From positions 1 through 64,000 of the forward strand of contig WTXG01000070.1 in the NCBI GenBank assembly GCA_022496185.1: a DNA stretch of 64,000 nucleotides, read 5' to 3'. Origin of the DNA: Multifurca ochricompacta (taxonomy: Eukaryota; Basidiomycota; Agaricomycetes; Russulales; Russulaceae). The position numbers and the translations under genes are program-made. Positions within the stretch are counted from its first letter, which is position 1, and each line of letters opens with the position of its first letter. This document shows, one piece after another, positions 33,179 to 44,790 of this stretch. The notes under the pieces were generated by a model. It saw only the letters and a program-made list of their open reading frames with translations, searched no databases and had not been told where the DNA came from.

Positions 33179-35857
33179 GTTGTCGAGTCATCCATCACGA
33201 CGACCTAGCATTTTATGCCGTTCCGCAGTCTCGCCATAAGACTATGATCCTAAGGTGTGGGGAGCGAAACGGGTGCTGAGGTGACACTTACTAAAGCTGG
33301 GGGTAGGGGATCATCGACGTAAAGCGCGCCAGGAATGGGAACATATAGCGAAGACACCGAACATACTGCCAAGATTAGGAAGTGGTTATACAAAAACGGG
33401 ACACCACACCAGCAGTTAATTGCATGCTCGCTGCGGAATGGAACTACGGCAAAGCGTAGTTGCACAGCACTAGACAGCCAGATTGTTTTTGACCGCGCCG
33501 TACAGGTCAGAAGGTGTAAAGATCAACCCTGGGGCACAGAACAACCGCAAGATTGACATTCTGGATGTCCCTTGTTGAAGCTTATGCCCGCCATAGCTAC
33601 TGCGCTACCAACCTGAGTGTCCGTGGAAATCACTAATGAAGTATACATTTTTCGCCCCGTCTTAGACCACAGAAAAAGAAGTTACGGAGAACTCGAGAAG
33701 CCACGAGACCACAGCAGCCAGCGGAGAAACACACAACTACGATGCAAGTTATAGATACTTGAACAAGTTAAACAAGCTACTGGCAAGTCAACCATGATGT
33801 TATGGTCCACCGAAGGTCGCCTTGGACGGTGAGACCCACTTCTGAGCTATTTCCCATAAGTATGTTTGAAGAAATCTACTTTATTTGTCCATATTGGCCT
33901 CATTACGTGTGAGGCGTGATCTCCCGAGACGCGCAGTGCTGAATTCGGACTAACAGGGCGGGATTATCTACGAAACCGGCATGAGATGACGAAGCGAAGA
34001 TGCCGCTGCCGCTACGAATTCCGGAAAACATGGCTTCGAAAGGTGAGGCCAACAGACGGGCTGGCACCCCCTCTCTCTCCCTGGCAGTCGAGCCTTTGTG
34101 TTCGATCCTGTGGAGGAGGCTCTCCATGCCCCAATAGCCTATAGGAATTTCATGCCTGAATAAAATGCTGTGCCCAGAAGTAACCTCCGATATACAGTGG
34201 GGCACCCCTGGGAAGCATAGGGGATGATAAGAGGGGCAATGGAGATAAAAACATTGCAATCGAGGACACCCTCTGAGCAGCACAGCCCCCTCCTGGTCCT
34301 TGGGGCATTATAACAAGTTTTGCGCGTTTCCAGAACACAGTATTCACCTCACCTTCTGTGTTTGCTTCTCGCACTCCCGCTAAAAAAAGCGTTAAAATGT
34401 CGAAAGTTATTTTTCGTGGGGGATACATTTGTTTTCAAAAAGAAAAAACGGAAAGTGGTGCCGTTTTGATAACCTCGACTCTCGCAAGTATATTGGGAAC
34501 CTACCTTTGCACCGATTTACATGGGGTCTTATGTCACATGGCGGTTACTTACCTGGGAGAGCGAGGCCGTGCGCGAGCGAGAGGCGCTCGCTGCAAGGCA
34601 CGTGCTGAACAGGAGCAGGCACAGGCGCAGGCGAGGTCGAGGATGAGCTCCTTGCTACTGTGTGAACATTGTCGAGGGCTGTCAGCTGGCACCCCAGTCC
34701 CCTATATGGTGTTTGCGTTACATGTTCATTTGGGGGAACGTCAGATGGATCTTGATAGATGTGGGTTGCTGCTGCACTTGTATAATAGACCAGCTCCCTC
34801 CTTTTTTGGTTTGAGGATGAAACAAGGCAAGAATAAGATCATGCGAAATGGACGAGCTAGGTCTGATTGATTTTTGCTGAGGTACGAGATTGGATTGGCA
34901 AGTGGCGTCGGCGGTGGCAGAAAGCACCCTACTCTTAGTAGTCCTATCATTAGGACACAAAAGTTCATCTTCCTTATCTCAGTGTGCTTCCACCACAATT
35001 ATGGCGACACTCCGCTGACCCTTCTTTCACATCCCATTGCCGAATCTTCCTTCTACCAGTAGCTTTAGGTACAAGAACTGGTCGCGACTTGGACTAGACC
35101 TTAAGCCTAGTTTTCTGGTTCCTACTAGATCTACATATTCATGAATCAATCTACTGCACCACGATCAGCGAACAACTCATTTTTCGCCTTTGAACTGACT
35201 TTGACCCGACACGCCTCCCTGTGCGTGACAATCAGATATCTAGCCATTCATCTATCCTTCAACCCAGCATTCCATGTAAGTGGAGACGCTATCTCTCGAC
35301 CCAACCCAAGTGATGGTGTAATTAGAATAAGCGGGAAAAGGAAAGCTTGAAAGAGCAAGGAAAAGGACAGATATAGCAGACACAGTGTCAGGGGGAATTC
35401 GTGGTGTGGCGCAGCAAAGGTTGTGGATTCGAGACAAGACAGTAAAGAAGCAAATGAAAGCAGGAGGGGGGCGAGTTTTTGAGAAGATGGGAGATGCCGA
35501 GCGTACCGAGCTACCTGTACAGGAGTATTCCAACCGGGAGTGGAAGCAGAAGAATGGGAGATGTTCTGGTGTGTATTGGAACAGCAAAAGAATGAAATTC
35601 TGAGGTCTTCGTCCAGCAGGTCCCCGGGTGGTGATCGCGTGTATACTCAGATGACGTGGCAGTGAAAGAGTAGCAGCCCTTTCTCTGAGCCAAAGCGAGC
35701 ACGCACAAGGCGTGATTACGGTCATCTGGGGAAGTTCCTGATCCCAGGCGAAAACACGGTAGTTGCACAGGTAACTAACTATCATGACGCTGAAATTTGA
35801 TTGTGGAAGCAATTATTCTCACGGGTCACGGTCACGGGACAGAGTTCATATATATTA
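33179..35857. other. 2.7 kb gene-poor region
   Basis: Open frames at 33250-33465 (minus, hydrophobic), 34358-34870 (plus) and 35252-35812 (minus) show no family signature. The 34358-34870 frame has Arg/Ala/Gln-rich composition and is probably fortuitous. No RNA gene was recognised. Confidence 0.4.
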
Positions 35858-35866
35858 TATATAAAA
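35858..35866 (+). promoter_or_regulatory. TATA box of the Crinkler-type gene
   Basis: TATATAAAA lies 74 nt upstream of the ATG at 35940 inside an AT-alternating stretch. The intervening leader is rich in CAA/AAC words, typical of fungal 5' leaders. Confidence 0.6.
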
Positions 35867-35939
35867 GCTCCGTGTCGTGTCAGTGAATGCCAAGTCAATC
35901 AATCTATCTCCACTCAAACAACAAACGACCGAAACGACC

Positions 35940-37626
35940 ATGACCACAGCACTCACCCTTTTTTGTCTGGCTGTCGATAGCCAAAATGTTCCTATTGGGA
36001 ATGTCTTCAAGCTTAAAATACAATCGGATGATGATGTGTCAAGGTCAAGATGACTCCCAGATTGGACAACCTCGCGGCAAACGAGCTCATTCTTTGGAAG
36101 CTATCGAACCTGGTGCGCGTCCCTTCCCCTGTAAAAACTACGATCGGGGCCATCGAGTTCCCCGACTCCGAGTCTGAAGTTGCGTTCGATGGAAACGGAA
36201 CCGTTCAGGTTCCCCACCCTGCCGTGGAGCTCTCTGAATACTGGGAAAGCCCCCCAAAGAGGGGCCATTTACATATTGTTGTACAGGTGCCATGTAAGTC
36301 TCGGTTGTTATTGGATTGCCACATGTGTTTGACAATAATCCTAGTTCGCGCACCATCCAATTTGCCAGGTAATTTCTCAGTCACCTTGGACTCATCGACA
36401 CATTCACTTACAGGCTTCTTACTTGCCTTGCACCCACAGAATATCCCATTTTAGAGGACCTCCCTGAAAATTCCCTTGAACCACTCCCATTCGCCGACCA
36501 GATCACATTCAGTGTCCCCTCTGAAGAACGTTTCCTTCACCTCAGTTTGCATGATATTCGTCCAAATGAGGTCGAAGATGCGACCAAGACCCCTTCCTAC
36601 ATTCATGATTTCCTGAATTCGTTGAATCGTCAACGTGTGATCTCACCAAATGTGAGTGCGACCACAATTTCCTGTGATTCACCTTGCTGAGTTCACTTTT
36701 CACATAGGCGACGGGGTCATCAATGTTAAGAGAATATCTTGGGAATTCTTTTGACACATATTTCCGGGCTGGAACGAATTCTAAAGATGCTTCAATGATG
36801 AGGAACAGCGAAATAGGGCAGTACTTGCATATCCTCTCTAGTTCGGAGATCCTGGCGGTGCAAAACTTTGGACATCAGAAAGAGGGACACATTTCTACTG
36901 CTTTCCTGTACGATGTTGCAAGTGAATTTAGACGGCTGTCTAGATCAGGCGGTAAAGCTGAGTTGTGAGTTGTGATTCATGTAGGGCTTGCTTGTTGGGA
37001 TGATGTTGTCTTATTTTATCTGATAGTGGGACCGATTGGCCTTTCCCGCTGCTTGCTCGGCTTCGGAATGAGCAAAACAAACTACGACTGTACCACCCAA
37101 GGAGTGACTTTCGTCTAGACATCAGGGGCTTTCCACATTGTATTATGGAAGTGACATCGCATGAAGGTGGTAGACGGAACAACCAATCAGACCAGAATCA
37201 GATGTTTTTGCAAGGGTCGTGCCTTGCGAGACTGGGCAATGTGCTGCGCAAGACGTCTGAACCCAATTCCGATCCGGTTGTCATCACGGCAATAATTATT
37301 GACAGGGAATTATTTGCTCATGAATATCTGATGTATCAGCCTCCTTCAGAAGCAAAGAAGGTAAGAAGAGCAAATTGAGGACATGTCATGTGATTGACAT
37401 ATGGGATTCGTTAGGTGTTATACCACGAGGAGGTTTTCGACCTAACTCAACCAATCAAGCATTTAAATTCGTTTTCCAGTTGTACAACCTGGTTTCAAGA
37501 GTAATCGAGGATAATGCAAGGCTGGATCCGTCCTCATTATCGATGGTTTCAGAATTGGCGGACTACATCTATTACAATGACGATTCTATTGACATTTCTG
37601 AAGATGGTTCGGTGCAGGACTCTTGA
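35940..37626 (+). CDS. Crinkler (CRN)-type protein, frameshifted
   Basis: Exons 35940-36293, 36345-36368, 36440-36651, 36708-36964, 37027-37360, 37415-37626. The N-terminus (LTLFCLAVDSQNVPIGNVF, then LAANELILWKLSN) is the ubiquitin-like Crinkler N-terminal module known from oomycete and some fungal CRN proteins. The C-terminal half (PLLARLRNEQNKLRLYHP, GFPHCIMEVTSHEGG, HEYLMYQPPSEAKKVLYH) is of a type I do not recognise. No secretory signal peptide is seen. A base is missing at about 36043-36046 (exon phase confirms exactly one) and another near 37452-37457. Beyond 37626 another frame stays open to the GT at 37680, so the 3' end is uncertain. It may be a pseudogene or carry sequence errors. 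Confidence 0.72.
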
Positions 37627-38104
37627 TCATGCTGGGTACCAGGTCATGCAGCAAGAGGACGACCGGATGGTTGCTCAGGTGCGTGTCTCTTTATTACTTT
37701 TCATGACTTGCAGCTCACGACTTGGAATATAGCTCATGTCCAGTACGGGGAAGTTTGATCAAGTTACTGTACAGGGATATCTGTCTGAAAAAAAACACAA
37801 ATCAAACCAAAAAAAAAAAGGTATACACCTTGGAACATAACAACACGAAGCGATAAAGTCTCCACAACTCGTTCTACAAACCAAGCCGCATCCATCCCAT
37901 TACCCTCGACCGTGGAGAGCTCGAACTGAACGGCACGTGCATATACGTCCGATTCATCCCATCCCTTGTCAGACCTGCTAGCCCCGCTCGCACCGAGTCT
38001 CTGCCTTTCGCCCACCCATACGAAACCTTCCGAAGTTCTCCGACGCTGAGCGGCTCCGGCGGTACATCATAGGGGGTCATCCATGAAGAAAAGCCACCGC
38101 GACA

Positions 38105-40055
38105 TCAAGAAGATGCGTCATCGTCAAAATGGCGATACAGACCTTGAACATCCCCCCTAGCATTCTCAGAACGGTCCCTTCCTGTTTCCGACTTGAGCCC
38201 CGTAATACCTTCCTGAACATCCTCCGAGCCCCTCACACGAGCAAACCGACAGTCGTCGTTTGAGGAAGAATCGCACGAGACAGCGATCAACTTCCCAAAA
38301 TCTACACACCGCCGCAGAAAACCAAGACATGACTCGCTGTTCAGACTGAACCTCATGTTGACTTGAAGTATAAGTGGCATGCTCGTTTGCGAAGACTCCA
38401 CCGACGCGCTCGTGCGAACGCACTGCAATGATTTCTCCAGTAAGCCAATTCCAAGTGATAACCTTGAGGCTACCTCCCCGATCTCGAATTCCTGCGGGCA
38501 ATCAACACGTGCTAGGCTCTGGACACCACCTTGCGCGTTTACCTGAGATATGGATGTGTAACGTGGTACAGACGATCAGATGATGACTTTACCTTCCATG
38601 ACCTGATTGTCTCTTCAAGACCTGCTTGGAACCCTCTCCAGCGCTGAATATCTTCTTGGTCCACACGACGTGTCTTAACAGCTTTGACAGCATGACGTAT
38701 CTCTTCTATCCAGAATTTGTCTGGTTCGATGTAGCATCGTCGAATCTCTTTCAACACAAAGTCCACTTCGCTGAGTAGGTCAAAGTCCTCTGGAAGGGGC
38801 TGGGATAATGCTGAAATAACATAACATAACATAAAATAACTAAATATGTCAACGATGTTCGACAATCTCACTCACCTGTTTCCCGAACCTTTTTGATGGT
38901 ATTTACTGTCCCGTTTTCATACGATTTTCGCAAATCTACGGCCTGTCCACGTAGGGTCTTTGCCATATCTAATCGCTTTTCGAGCATGTCCAAGAAGGAG
39001 CTCTGTTGTTGGATCTCGGCTGAAATATCGAGTAGATATCTGTTGGCATACTCTTCTGTAAGCTGTAAGAAATGGATGCAGCGATCTTGTTGTTTCTTGA
39101 ATGTTGCGCGTAAGGCGGCCACCTGTTTGTAGAGGTGGGGTCGGTGTTCTGGGGGAGCGGTGGACGCTAGATTTTGTAAGCGGTCTATGAGACTGGATAA
39201 CTTGTTTATGTTCTTCAACCAGGAAGACAATGTTGGGTCCAACTCTTCCGGGGATGTTAAAGGGCGCGAGCTCGCAGCTGATTGAGGGCGAGTACGATGG
39301 TGGGTTGACGAAAGTATGGAGGCATCACGTTGTTGGCCCTCAACTTCTCCCGTTATGTGTGGGCCCGTCCGGCCGCTCGGCACGCTGTCCTCCTTGATGG
39401 GGATGGACAGTGGCGGCAGGCGCGAGCTAGTGTCCGAGCCATGATTTGAATGAGGGTGCACGGGAGAGGAATTCCTACTAGCCGCTTGAGAGGGAAGAAG
39501 GCGTGGCGGTTTGGGGCCAATGCCCTCCAAATGTAATTGGCTGCCACGATGGTAACTTTGGGTTGCGATAACTGGTGTGCTTTTCGGTTGACGCTGGTGA
39601 TGTTCAGCCGGAATAGACGGGGGAAAAAGGAGACCCAAGGAGAGAACTCCAGAGTCTTCGCGCGGCGCATTATCGCGTAGCGTTATCGAGGTCGTAAACT
39701 GAGGCAAGGAGACAGACAAAGTTGGGGAAGGCGGTGCTTGTGGAAAGGATTCGGCAGTGGTGAGTGAGTGATGCACATCTAGATGCTCTTTGAACATGTA
39801 TTTCCGTCCTTGCGGCCATTCGAATTCACCGCAGAGAGGACAGAGATTTCAGGCAGAATGTTTATCCTTACGGTGACGATTGAGGCTCTGCTTCTGCTTA
39901 AAATGGGTGTCACAGTCAGGGCACCAATTCAAGTTCGGACGTTGGCCCTTCTCCACGCCTTGATTCGGTGTAGCCTCTTCATATTGATCAACAGTATAGA
40001 GGGAAGAGAAGAGGGGAGCGTCGCCGTGTACGCGAGGAGGTGAGTGCTCTTCCAT
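38105..40055 (-). CDS. C2H2 zinc-finger/coiled-coil protein with an in-frame TGA
   Basis: Exons 38876-40055, 38593-38810, 38105-38491. The first finger is CPDCDTHFKQKQSLNRHRKDKH (C-x2-C-x12-H-x4-H). Four codons later comes TGA (39849-39851), after which the same frame gives a second finger-like unit CPLCGEFEWPQGRKYMF...HLDVHH. The middle is Ser/Pro-rich and residues about 270-480 form helices and coiled coil (LKNINKLSSLIDRLQNLAS, EEYANRYLLDISAEIQQQ). Exon phases close to 595 codons including the TGA. The terminal codon is also TGA (38105-38107), and the same frame continues for 77 more sense codons to about 37874. Either TGA could be a CGA change, an error or a readthrough site. Function unknown; probably nuclear. 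Confidence 0.7.
38816..38842. repeat. (ATAAC)n microsatellite in an intron
   Basis: Four to five ATAAC-type units within the 65-nt intron 38811-38875, just upstream of its acceptor on the coding strand, where they form part of the polypyrimidine/AT tract. Confidence 0.8.
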
Positions 40056-40111
40056 TTTTCCAGATAGAAATTTTATGTCAAGCCGGTTCTAGGGGGAAAG
40101 GCGTGGATGAG

Positions 40112-40229
40112 TGGATGCAATCCACCCACCCCAGCACACTGTGCCGAATCACGTGATGTACATACAGAGACAAGCAATACGTAACGCGCCTCACTTCTTG
40201 ACCCCGCCTCATAGCGATAGGTTTTGGGT
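40112..40229 (+). repeat. Left arm of the foldback element
   Basis: Begins TGGATGCAATCCACCCACC and includes AATCACGTGAT (a CACGTG E-box core) and ACGTAACGCGCCTCACTTCT, ending ATAGGTTTTGGGT. All are found inverted in the right arm. Confidence 0.88.
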
Positions 40230-40324
40230 GTTTGACATCAAGAAACCATTTTTTTAGTACGTAGAATAAAATATGCAAGCTGTATTATGTGTTGGAATAG
40301 CAGCCACGGCACAGATAGATACCA

Positions 40325-40740
40325 TTGAAGCTCGAATATCACCATCCAGACACCCAAAAAGAAGGCTCTGCATCTATCACTGACCTATCTACAGACACAG
40401 TTTATGCTTATCAGGCAGAATACAACGATATGATTGCAGAAGCTATTGAAGATGCCAAAGGCGATCCAAAATCATTCATTGAAGTGAAGCTCAAACACGC
40501 GACGACTGACCTTTTTGGAAGGAGGCCATGGACTGCGAAATCCTTACACTGGAAAAGGCGAAAACGTGGATTACAGTACCACACCCAGAAAACAAGAATA
40601 TAGTCGGATCAAATGGGTTTTTCATGTCAAACGCAAGGCCGACGGTACCATGGACAAGTACAAAGCAAGACTAGTTTCACTCAAGTATACAGAGTCAATT
40701 ATTTCGACACATTCTCTCTCGATCGCCAAGTTCTTCTAAT
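40325..40740 (+). pseudogene. Ty1/copia reverse-transcriptase fragment
   Basis: In plus-strand frames, ALEDAKGDPKSF-like sequence (EAIEDAKGDPKSF) is followed by WITVPHPENKNIVG and KWVFHVKRKADGTMDKYKARL, the conserved start of copia RT. At least two frame changes are needed, and similarity fades after KARLV. The YVDD catalytic motif is not reached. It is a dead internal fragment enclosed by the foldback arms. Confidence 0.85.
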
Positions 40741-40848
40741 GCATGATTCAAACTTGAAGATACAAAACTTTACGGTACTGTGATGCCACCAGGAGTGCAA
40801 TACTCCCACAACGACTCACCGCGAATGCCGACCAACACCAAAAAGAAT

Positions 40849-40957
40849 ACCCAAAACCTATTGCTATGAGGAGAAGTGAGGCGCGTTACGTATTGTTTGT
40901 CTCTGTATGTGAATCACGTGATTCGACACAATGTGCTGGGTGGGTGGATTGCATCCA
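40849..40957 (-). repeat. Right arm of the foldback element
   Basis: Begins ACCCAAAACCTATTGCTATG and ends GGGTGGATTGCATCCA, the inverted copy of the left arm. It lacks the short GACCCCGC segment of the left arm. Confidence 0.88.
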
Positions 40958-43900
40958 GACGGTGTTTTATCATTTTTTCTCGTTTCTTCTCAAGATCGAG
41001 GCTGTGTTTGAGGGAAGGCTAGACAGTGGGATAAGTTAAGAAGATGACTTGTTCCCGCTCATAGTATCATAGACAGGTTAGACGAGTAGGCCCGTGGGGC
41101 GTCATATCTCAGTGTAGATCAATAGATCAATGTGGTCAAGATTTTTGAGTCTTCGAAATATGGTCTTCAATACCACGCATGGTGTGTGATCATGAGTTCG
41201 TGTGAGTGGGATGCGGAGGGAATAGAAAGAGAAAAAACGGGAGCGAGAAAGCAGTGATCACTGATAATGATGTCCTGTGTCATTATGAGTGACCCACTGC
41301 CAGGCAAAGTACAGTGGAGGTTGTGTATGAATTTCGGACCACTCCAAGTTTTAGCTACAGTCAGAGTCAAGAGGGGGTGGTTATTGTCATTCTTTAGGAC
41401 TTGTGTATTGTACTCATATGGCCGCAGAAGCTGCAACAGCCATCTAGTATTGCGTCTACATGCAGGGAGTGGTCGCGAGTCGCACGACGCCGACACACTC
41501 CACTAAGGCCAGGCGATTTGTTAAGATAATTGCGCTATCCCTGGACTTCGCAGAAACCCCTTCTTAGCCAACCCTGCCATCGACATCGTCTTTCGGTGGC
41601 AGTGGTACTTCGGCGGTTTTTTTCGACTTTCGTGTGCCTCTATACCACAGCGTTAAATGTTCTACCCCCATACATTCACGGAACCTTACTGCATTTCGGA
41701 TACGATTTTGAGCATCCTTCATTCTTCTGTCGACCGATTATATGGGGGTCACTACCTTTCAATTGTATCACTTATTACGTGTTTGTTTGCGGCCTCGCGC
41801 CCAATGTTTGCCCCAAATTTTGTTCCCATGAGCTTTGCATCAAGTGATGTTTGTGCCCCAGAAATTTAGATTAGATAACAGCTATTAGGGTTCCGCAAGA
41901 GACGAGCCGAGCTCCGTGCGTGAATTGAAGCTTAATTGTACCGAAAAATGAAGCGCAGGCAGGGGGAAAAATAATTAATTGACCCATCGTTGAGCACCGG
42001 CCACTACCGAGCTGCCACTTGCGGGCCGTTTACAACACATAAATACCCCACAATGATCTCCACTCTTTCATCGTTTCACTGGCTCGATCTGTAAAAGAGA
42101 GGACTGGCCCCGTCTATTGGGCCACATATACGACGCAGGCTTCGACTTTTCCCTGCAGTCACCCCCCGCTGGATTTTTGTTTCAAAGATACCGTGGGCCT
42201 GTCGCGCGGCATGCACGCTTATTCTCAACACTTTCGAATTCTACCCACTTCCCAACTACTGCCAGTGACGTCATTAAAGATGTTTCTTTTTACACAAACC
42301 GCGTGACGACCCCGTACCTCGCAAGGGACGAGGCAGTAGAGATATAGCTTGTTCGAACAGTACTTTAAAGTCAAACAGCCTCCCGTTAAACAGCTTGTGT
42401 TACCATCCAACAGTACTTTCAGAGGCAACGACCTAAGTAAGAAAAAACGTTCTCTCGTCTCAGGGCCTTTGGCCACGCTGCCACCCTCTAGTCTCACACA
42501 ACATTGTACGGTCTGCGAGGTGCAGAATAACCGTTTCCGATGGCCGTCCGATTACCGACACCCAACTTGCTCTAATTGATTTCCTATATCATGAATTCGG
42601 ACGCCTTTTGGACTGTATGAACCACAATATGATAGTTCCTGCTTATAATATCACCGACGAGTGTAATTTTTAAGTTGGATTCCTCGACTGTGGAAGTGCA
42701 ATGACCATGTATTATGGCGATTAGCAAGAACGCATGGACAAAGCCTTGTCCTGCTTAGATCCCCTATTGACTCATGGACCAAATCGTCTTTCGGCGGTCT
42801 TACCCCAGGAGAGGTATACTAGGTAAGGCTACTCTTATGACCATTCTCACGAATGAGATTGGCTTCACGCATCGCGACTCGGAGATGCTGCTACAAAAGG
42901 AATATGTGAAAAGTGGCAAAAGCACTATTAAATTCCTGCACTGGTATAGCTAGTGTGTTCTGTAACTTGTCAAGGTCCTGTGGCAATTATTCTTTGCGCG
43001 CCAACGTTTGCTGGGATCGACTGAGCTGCTTGCATTCCTTGTTCAAATATTCGAAAAGGTACGAAGGAAATCCGTCGTAAGTTCAAGGGCAATGAACCGT
43101 TACGCCACACCTGAGGCGACCTAGCAAACGTCAACGAAGCCCCCACACATATTCAGCACCAAGTGCGAGTGCTGTTCAGTAAATGACCCACTTTGTTTTT
43201 TTTTTGTTTTGTTTTTCAAATTGTGGCCGACCTTATTCATCTTCTGATAAAGATTTAGGTTCACCGAACAGTACTTCTTGCCACTTCACGCGTCACGCGC
43301 CGCGATTGCTGGGGGGCTACATCCCCGGCGGCTGGTCACATGGCGATGATGGAGTGGAATGGAATTGATTGGGATGACAACTACAAAGAAACTGCTCAGC
43401 AATCTTGACACGCGCGAACGCATGCGCCTCTCAACCTGGTCGAGGGATCGAAATCTCGGACAGTTCGTTCTCGTTCTCGTCGACGGTTTCCACGCCAATG
43501 GCTGGGTTCCATAGCGACCTTCCCAATTTCGAACTCGAACATAATCTTCAGCGAGGACGACCCGGAACGACTAGAAGTGATCCTGATCGACTTTTGATTG
43601 GGGCGGATACTTGAAGAACATTCCTTCTTTTGGAGGTCCCAGAAAGACGAGGAATATGAAGAAAAAGAAGAAAACAGGTCAGTAGGCCGTATCGTGCGTA
43701 AGGCGTTAGTTCGATGCTCTTTTCAGAGAGTTCAGGTGTTTAGCTGCTAGGTTGCTCGTAGGGCAAGCCAGAGGAGTCAACAATCTAGGAATCGTCGTTG
43801 TACTGAGTACACAAAGGAGCTCAAGGCTGAGGATAATCTGAGCTCGTCCTTACTGCTTAAATATGTACTCCATCATAGTAAATCTGAGAAGAGAGATATG

Positions 43901-44790
43901 GAGAGCAATCTAGAAATGTCTGGGGTCAATGTCGTTGAAAGAAATAGGACTGTCACGTGCTACGATTGTAACATTAACGGCACGGGTCGGTGATGACGAT
44001 GAAAGATGAAAGGAAAGTGGAACTCACACACACACCCCGACCCGACCATCGTGTTGACAAAAAAAAATCCAAACATACACGGAGCATGACAGAGAGAAAA
44101 CGAGAACCCTGCCCCATCGTCTGGCCGCTGCAGACGAGCCCGGACTGAGCTGAGCTGGTGACTGTCAAAAATTCTCTTGATCGCGCCTTTAACGGACCAT
44201 TATACGGAAATCAAACCCTCTTACCCGTCATGTATTGCCCTCTTAGCCAGACGACGACCACCCCGGCGGTGGCACTGAAGTTAGGCTAGGAAGTGCTCGC
44301 TACCAAGTTGAACTTTTTTTTTAAATTTCCCTCGAGATTCGGGGCCTCTGAAAGAGACGGCTTGTCCCCCCACTTGTCGCTGCGCTAACGTTCCATCTCA
44401 TTCTCATAAATAATATATACTGGAAAATTCAAGAATAAGAACCTACTGTACTGGTATGAGAGGAGGGGGGAGGGAATTGCTACACGTTCCATGCGATCAA
44501 AAGAAAGAAAAGGAAACAAGAGAACTATGTCAGACCCAAGTGGGTGGTTGTGGGTGGTGGTCAGGGATGGTGGTGATGGTGGGTAATGGAGGTAGGAGTT
44601 CATTTCATAGCGACGTCATGAATCGGGAAAAGAAAAGAAAAGATAAAAGTTGAAAAAAAAAGAAACGAGCACAAATGGAGGAGCAACGATACGTAATACG
44701 GATTGAATTGAGGGGGGAGGAGGGTATGAACTACCCCCCTTCCCTTGAGGTCTTCCTTCACTTTCCTTCTTTTCTTTTCATTCATTCATG
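40958..44790. other. 3.8 kb region without recognisable genes
   Basis: Short frames only (for example 41530-41847 plus, 42117-42347 plus, 43405-43614 plus), none with a family signature. GT/AG pairs around 43380-43600 could splice a small gene, but no protein is recognised. The last few hundred bases are the 3' flank of shugoshin. Confidence 0.4.

Larger units (their letters stand above)
40112..40957. mobile_element. Foldback element with long inverted repeats carrying a copia fragment
   Basis: Two inverted copies, about 118 and 109 bp, bound an 846-bp unit whose centre holds a piece of a Ty1/copia polyprotein. The arms match almost base for base apart from scattered substitutions and an 8-9 nt extra piece in the left arm. 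The unit starts 56 nt upstream of the zinc-finger gene start and so occupies its promoter. No target duplication was identified with confidence. It could be a MITE-like element that captured retrotransposon DNA, or an inverted duplication trapped during repair. Confidence 0.8.

Noticed and set aside
33540..33625. Possible minus-strand tRNA
   Set aside because: A GGTAGCGCAGTAGCT-like D-arm string is present, but no matching acceptor stem or T-arm could be assembled.
34358..34870. 170-codon plus-strand frame as a gene
   Set aside because: Arg/Ala/Gln repeats and no family signature; no splice or promoter support.
38868..39797. Zinc-finger gene starting at an internal ATG after the TGA
   Set aside because: The upstream frame is the same, carries a canonical C2H2 finger and continues into the second finger, so the longer unit is more likely the true gene.
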